Shown here in pieces: positions 4,483-8,290 of a DNA stretch of 8,290 bases (position 1 is the stretch's first letter; every line of letters begins with the position of its first letter). Both the position numbers and the translations under genes were made by a program. The notes beneath the pieces are model-generated. The model had not been told where the DNA came from. It did not search any database and was given only the letters and a program-made list of their open reading frames with translations. The stretch is from Firmicutes bacterium CAG:95 (GTDB taxonomy: Bacteria > Bacillota > Clostridia > Lachnospirales > Lachnospiraceae), in assembly GCA_000438155.1 (NCBI GenBank), contig FR902961.1, forward strand, positions 45,352-53,641. The letters are read 5' to 3'.

Positions 4483-6360
4483 TCACAATTTTTTATAATA
4501 CTGCGCCTGTGCATTCCATAACTGATAATACATTCCAGATGTATCATTTAGCAGTATATCATGATTTCCATATTGAACCAGTTTCCCTTCATGGAATACC
4601 AGAATATTATCACAAAATCTACAAGAAGATAGCCTGTGAGAAATAAATATTGCAGATTTATTTCCTATAATCTGTTTCATATTACTATAAACTTCTGCTT
4701 CTGCAATGGGATCAAGCGCTGCCGTTGGTTCATCAAGAATTATAAATGGTGTGTCTTTATATAAAGCTCTTGCCAATGCTATCTTCTGTGCTTCTCCACC
4801 CGAAATATCAACTCCGTTCTGATCAAAATTTTTATATAACATGGTTGACAATCCATACGGTAATTTTGAATATACTTCTGCCAAGCCTGCTTTATAAATA
4901 CACTGCTCAGCTTTGGCCTGAACATATATTTTTCTTCCGGAAATATTTTGTCCAAGCTCAAAGGGGAGGAGTCGGAAGTCTTGAAACACAACCGAAAATA
5001 ACTGCATATATTCTTTATAATCATATTTTCTGATATCAATTCCATTCAATAATATTTCACCTTCCGTAGGATCATAAAGCCTGCATAATAATTTAACAAA
5101 AGTAGTTTTTCCACTTCCATTTCTTCCAACCACAGCTATTTTTTGTCCTTTGTTAAATTTCAGTGATATATTATGCAATGCGTAATCTTCACGTCCAGGA
5201 TATTGAAAAGATACATTACGCAATTCTAACTCAATTCCGCTTTCCATGTTCATACAGATAGAAGTATTTCCCTTGCTCATTTTATCCGGTATATCTAAAA
5301 GTTCGAATGTTCTCTGCAAAAAAGGAGCATTATTTCTTAAATTTCCAAATGTCTCAATCATCATAGACATACCTTCCGATAAAGCAACAACCGCATTCAC
5401 ATACTGTACAATGAATCCAACATTAAAAGCCCCTCCCAATGCTTTTAAACATACGAAAATATAAGTGATTCCAACAAATAACTGAGAAACAGCTTCTGAA
5501 AGAGCATGATATCTGCCCATAGCACCTCTTGACGCTTTTGCCAGTTTTGAAGAAGGAATAAACGGATTATATTTTTTGATATTATTTTTACAGAGTATAT
5601 CCTGACGATAAATTCGTATATCCATTGCTTTTGAATAATCATGTCCCAACTCGCCAAACCAAAATCCAAATAGTCGATTTCCTAACTGATTTTCTTCTGC
5701 ATATCTAACCCAATAAGAACCTGCTTTAACCTCTAATGCAGGTGCCATAAATGTAACACATAACATAAAAGTTATAATAAGAAAAATAAGGCCCGGATGA
5801 CTAAGTATGGGCATTTCACTACTATGTACGGTAACCGGCAGCAGAAACAACGATACGGATAAAAATAATGCACTGATTATTGATATAACAGATCGGATTA
5901 TCCTATCAAAAGAATCGATTAATTTATATAACCCCCATCCTCCGGAATCTGTATTTTGCCATATTTGAGAACGCAATTCCTGTACTTGCCAATCATCAAT
6001 ATCTGCAAAATTCATTTCTAACAATTTTTTCATAACTATTTTATTTTGTATATGCCATAACCCGGATAATTGAACATTTTTCCATCTGGTCAATACTGCG
6101 CTTACTAAAGAAGTCCCTGCCGAAATCCCTATCAGTAAAAGAGCATATACACTAAGAATCTGTGAATCACAGTTCCCAGCAATTTCATTAATAAGCCGGG
6201 CTAAGAGCCAGATACTTAAATAAGGTTTAGAAGCATCAATCATTCCACTCCATAATATTGATAATAATATTTGGGGATTTTCCAGCCACCAGACACCAAA
6301 CCCACGTAAGGTAAGTTGTATTATTTCTCTAAAGGAAAATGGGGGGGCATTCTTCTTCAT
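4483..6360 (-). CDS. ABC exporter half-transporter (TMD-NBD), second of a pair
   Basis: The 625-residue protein has an N-terminal membrane domain of about six helices (to about residue 350) and a C-terminal nucleotide-binding domain. Visible NBD motifs are Walker A GRNGSGKTT (412-420), Q-loop VVFQDF with Gln460, signature ISGGE (519-523), Walker B IILDE (Asp543, catalytic Glu544), D-loop TAALD and H-loop His575 in ISHRL. All catalytic residues are present; the signature has Glu where LSGGQ has Gln. There is no N-terminal C39 peptidase domain, so it is not a peptidase-containing bacteriocin exporter. I choose the ATG at 6360 (MKKNAPPF), 9 bp after a GGGGG run (6374-6370) that may act as a weak SD. 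A start at 6423 would add 21 residues and extend the overlap to 95 bp. It overlaps the preceding half-transporter gene by 32 bp in another frame and probably forms a heterodimer with its product. The substrate is unknown: lipid, peptide and drug export are all possible. Confidence 0.93.
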   Translation of the reverse strand: MKKNAPPFSFREIIQLTLRGFGVWWLENPQILLSILWSGMIDASKPYLSIWLLARLINEIAGNCDSQILSVYALLLIGISAGTSLVSAVLTRWKNVQLSGLWHIQNKIVMKKLLEMNFADIDDWQVQELRSQIWQNTDSGGWGLYKLIDSFDRIIRSVISIISALFLSVSLFLLPVTVHSSEMPILSHPGLIFLIITFMLCVTFMAPALEVKAGSYWVRYAEENQLGNRLFGFWFGELGHDYSKAMDIRIYRQDILCKNNIKKYNPFIPSSKLAKASRGAMGRYHALSEAVSQLFVGITYIFVCLKALGGAFNVGFIVQYVNAVVALSEGMSMMIETFGNLRNNAPFLQRTFELLDIPDKMSKGNTSICMNMESGIELELRNVSFQYPGREDYALHNISLKFNKGQKIAVVGRNGSGKTTFVKLLCRLYDPTEGEILLNGIDIRKYDYKEYMQLFSVVFQDFRLLPFELGQNISGRKIYVQAKAEQCIYKAGLAEVYSKLPYGLSTMLYKNFDQNGVDISGGEAQKIALARALYKDTPFIILDEPTAALDPIAEAEVYSNMKQIIGNKSAIFISHRLSSCRFCDNILVFHEGKLVQYGNHDILLNDTSGMYYQLWNAQAQYYKKL

Positions 6361-8128
6361 TACTCTCTTCCCCCTTTCGATAATATTTGCTTTGAATTTC
6401 AAAAAGAGCGGCATAATTCCCATTTTGGGAAATCAAATCTTCATGCGTTCCTTCCTCATCAATTTGTCCATTTGTAATCAAAATAATCCGATCACAAAAT
6501 CTTGTAGAGGCAAGACGATGAGAAATAAAAATGGAAGTCCGGCCATCAGTAAATTCATTATATTTATGATAGATTGCATCTTCGGCAATCGGATCAAGCG
6601 CTGCTGTGGGTTCATCCAAGATAATAATAGGCGCATTTTTATATAATGCTCTTGCCAGCATAAGGCGTTGCATTTCTCCACCCGATAAATTAATTCCATC
6701 CTTAAATACTTTACCGATATGCGTCTCTATGCCTTGCGGTAATGATTCAATCCTTTTTGTAAGACCAGCCTTTTCGATGCACTGCTTCATCAAATCCTCG
6801 TCAAAATTTTCATCATCTTGTGTAATGTTTTCCGCAATTGTTACATCCAAAATTGAAAAATTTTGAAAAACAGCAGAGAAAAGCCGGTAATAATCCTGTC
6901 TGTTAAACGCCCGGATATCTACATTATTTAGCAATACTTTTCCTTCTGTCGGATCCAGAAATCCACATATTAATTTTATCAGTGTTGTTTTTCCTGCTCC
7001 ATTCGATCCAACCACCGCAAGTTTTTCTCCGGGTCTGATTGTCAGATTAATATGAGAAAGTATCTTTCTCCTACTCTTCGGATAATGAAAGGAAACATCC
7101 TGCAATTCAATCTGATATGGAATTGTCAAATCCGGAGAAATCGGAATTCCGGTCTTCATCTGAAATGTTTCCGGATAATCCAGGAATTCCCTGATAGCAG
7201 AAATATCACGACTTTGCTTTCGAAGGTAGGAAAATTCTGACATGATTTTTGTAATACCACTTGTAAAAGCATTTACTGTATTAAAATATAAAACAAACCG
7301 TGGAGCAGACATTTCGCCTTTGAGAACTGCTGATATTAGGAAAAAATAAATAATACCATTTCTCATAAATGTTAGAATCACATCTATCAGATCACCTGCC
7401 ATATAGATACGTTCTCCCTTAGTCATAAAACGATGATACAGACGCAACGTGCTATGATACATATCCTCTATCCAGTCCTGCATTCCGAAAACACGTACAT
7501 CTTTTGCAATGGTATAATCTCTGGATATATCACTAAGATAATTCATACGGTGTGAATATTCTGCCTCTTCCTCCCAATGCCGGAAGCCCCAGCCATTCAG
7601 ATAATCTCTCATGAAAAAACTGATTATCGTAGTCCCCAAAACACTCCAAATCAAAAGCGGAGAAAGTACTCCCAACAGACAAATAAAAATCAAAAATTCC
7701 ACACCATTTTCAATCAGAGCCATTAAGGTATTCCAGATTACCTCTGTAGGAGCTGTATTGCTGGCAACCAACATCGATGCTTTATCCATTTTCCTTTGAA
7801 CATCCTGATTTTCCATATCCGGATAAGACATTGTCAGTATTTTATTCTGAATCATGGAACCAATCATAAGCCGGACTTCAATACGTCCAACCTGCGAACA
7901 TGATGCAAAATATGCATTACCTGCTTTTAATAATAATGATGCTCCGGTAAACAAAAGGATTATGGCAAGAAGATCTATCATGGAAATATTATCCTCGACC
8001 GCCTTAAGTACTGCAGGAATAAAATATAACTGCGTAAGATTAAGCAAAATAGATGTAACCACTATTATTAGACAAAATCCAATAACACTACGCTGCTTTT
8101 TCCATGCAAGGGATATCATAAAAAGCAT
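6329..8128 (-). CDS. ABC exporter half-transporter (TMD-NBD), first of a pair
   Basis: The 599-residue protein has about six hydrophobic segments in the first 300 residues and then an NBD: Walker A GSNGAGKTT (374-382), Q-loop with Gln422 (AVFQNF), signature LSGGE (481-485), Walker B IIILDE (Asp505, catalytic Glu506), D-loop TAALD and H-loop His537 (ISHRL). It is clearly related to the downstream half-transporter. Both share TAALDPIAE after Walker B, SGGE rather than SGGQ, and a similar end (SKYYRKG here, QAQYYKKL there). Since both keep the catalytic Glu and His, both ATP sites could be active, unlike heterodimers with one degenerate site. The start is ATG 8128, since AAGGAG (8143-8138) stands 9 bp upstream; a TTG at 8146 lies before that SD and is unlikely. 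The 3' end overlaps the next gene by 32 bp and holds a C7 run. The substrate is unknown; no precursor peptide gene is visible nearby. Confidence 0.93.
   Translation of the reverse strand: MLFMISLAWKKQRSVIGFCLIIVVTSILLNLTQLYFIPAVLKAVEDNISMIDLLAIILLFTGASLLLKAGNAYFASCSQVGRIEVRLMIGSMIQNKILTMSYPDMENQDVQRKMDKASMLVASNTAPTEVIWNTLMALIENGVEFLIFICLLGVLSPLLIWSVLGTTIISFFMRDYLNGWGFRHWEEEAEYSHRMNYLSDISRDYTIAKDVRVFGMQDWIEDMYHSTLRLYHRFMTKGERIYMAGDLIDVILTFMRNGIIYFFLISAVLKGEMSAPRFVLYFNTVNAFTSGITKIMSEFSYLRKQSRDISAIREFLDYPETFQMKTGIPISPDLTIPYQIELQDVSFHYPKSRRKILSHINLTIRPGEKLAVVGSNGAGKTTLIKLICGFLDPTEGKVLLNNVDIRAFNRQDYYRLFSAVFQNFSILDVTIAENITQDDENFDEDLMKQCIEKAGLTKRIESLPQGIETHIGKVFKDGINLSGGEMQRLMLARALYKNAPIIILDEPTAALDPIAEDAIYHKYNEFTDGRTSIFISHRLASTRFCDRIILITNGQIDEEGTHEDLISQNGNYAALFEIQSKYYRKGEESNEEECPPIFL
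6341..6347. other. C7 homopolymer in the overlap of the two ABC genes
   Basis: The minus strand has seven C in a row, read as TGC CCC CCC in the first gene and as GCC CCC CCA in the second. The second gene's frame lies one base downstream of the first. Deleting one C therefore makes the first gene run straight into the second gene's frame, bypassing the stop at 6331-6329. The run itself is certain as given. Biological slippage is an inference, and a homopolymer miscount in assembly is possible. Confidence 0.9.
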
Positions 8129-8137
8129 TCGTACATT

Positions 8138-8143
8138 CTCCTT
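8138..8143 (-). promoter_or_regulatory. Ribosome binding site of the first ABC gene
   Basis: On the minus strand AAGGAG lies 9 bp before ATG 8128-8126. It rules against the TTG at 8146, which precedes this site by a few bases. Confidence 0.7.
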
Positions 8144-8167
8144 CAAAAAGTCAAATTATATAATCAG

Positions 8168-8195
8168 AATATATAGTCACTGTATGATACTTCAA
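8168..8195 (-). promoter_or_regulatory. Possible promoter of the ABC transporter operon
   Basis: On the minus strand TTGAAG (8195-8190), 16 bp, then TATATT (8173-8168) gives a fair sigma-A match that would leave a leader of about 30-35 bases. A second -10 candidate, a perfect TATAAT at 8160-8155, has no good -35. The spacer of the first contains the small palindrome GTATCATAC, a possible regulator contact. Tentative. Confidence 0.4.
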
Positions 8196-8230
8196 GGTTA
8201 AGAATGGTTATAACTAATTTTACCCATACA

Positions 8231-8267
8231 AATAGGAGGACATATGCCCTCCTATTGCATTTTTTCT
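8231..8267 (+). terminator. Rho-independent terminator-like hairpin, T-run on the plus strand
   Basis: AATAGGAGG (8231-8239) pairs perfectly with CCTCCTATT (8248-8256) around an 8-base loop; GCA then a run of six T and CTTT follow. On the plus strand this is a good intrinsic terminator. On the minus strand the stem is followed only by TGTATGGG, so it would be weak there. No plus-strand gene precedes it in the window. It may serve a minus-strand gene just beyond the right edge, end an unannotated short plus-strand RNA, or insulate the ABC promoter. The 8147-8290 stretch otherwise holds only the promoter region. Confidence 0.65.
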
Positions 8268-8290
8268 TTATTCAATTTTTTGTATGAATT

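Noticed and set aside
6361..6423. Longer start for the second ABC gene (21 extra residues)
   Set aside because: It would lie 95 bp inside the upstream gene with no better SD; the MKKNAPPF start is more usual.
8129..8146. TTG start at 8146 for the first ABC gene
   Set aside because: It lies upstream of a clear AAGGAG that is correctly spaced for ATG 8128.
7854..8201. Plus-strand reading frame of 115 codons over the start of the first ABC gene
   Set aside because: It overlaps the membrane domain and promoter of a certain gene, has no SD and no recognisable features.
4400..8290. Bacteriocin or lanthipeptide cluster around the ABC pair
   Set aside because: No precursor peptide, modification enzyme, C39 peptidase domain or immunity gene is visible; the ABC pair alone does not support it.

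Overview
The window is AT-rich with short intergenic gaps, strong purine-rich Shine-Dalgarno (SD) sites and one SD-supported TTG start. Its gene families are typical of anaerobic Firmicutes. I infer a gut-type Clostridia, probably Lachnospiraceae; this rests on general style and gene families, not on a marker gene. There are no tRNA or rRNA genes, CRISPR arrays, insertion sequences or phage genes.

Left part (1-1474, + strand): the 3' end of an unidentified gene overlaps dtd (D-aminoacyl-tRNA deacylase) by ATGA. Two small single-pass membrane proteins of unknown function follow (752-1078 and 1202-1474). A long near-perfect hairpin (1119-1156) separates the two small genes.

Middle part (1497-3370, - strand): a compact two-gene cassette, read right to left. 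An EamA/DMT-type exporter (2389-3300) overlaps by 26 bp a protein that joins a MarR winged-helix domain to a GNAT acetyltransferase domain (1497-2414). The promoter is an excellent sigma-A type (TTGAAT, 17 bp, TATAAT with extended TG). One copy of a 13-bp imperfect palindrome lies over the -35 box and a second copy near the expected transcription start, so autoregulation by the MarR domain is the obvious model.

A monocistronic lipoprotein gene follows (3405-4370, - strand). It encodes a very acidic, repeat-containing linker and a C-terminal region that looks like a beta-propeller of PQQ type.

Right part (4483-8128, - strand): two ABC half-exporters, each TMD-NBD, overlap by 32 bp and probably form a heterodimer. 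The overlap contains a run of seven C on the coding strand. Loss of one C would fuse the two reading frames exactly, giving a single full-length transporter. No cargo peptide gene or peptidase domain is visible, so the substrate is unknown. A hairpin followed by a T-run closes the window at 8231-8267, with its T-run pointing away from the ABC genes.

The most interesting items are the C7 fusion switch point between the two transporter genes and the two-operator, self-regulated exporter/MarR-GNAT cassette. I saw no clearly new defence or biosynthetic system.
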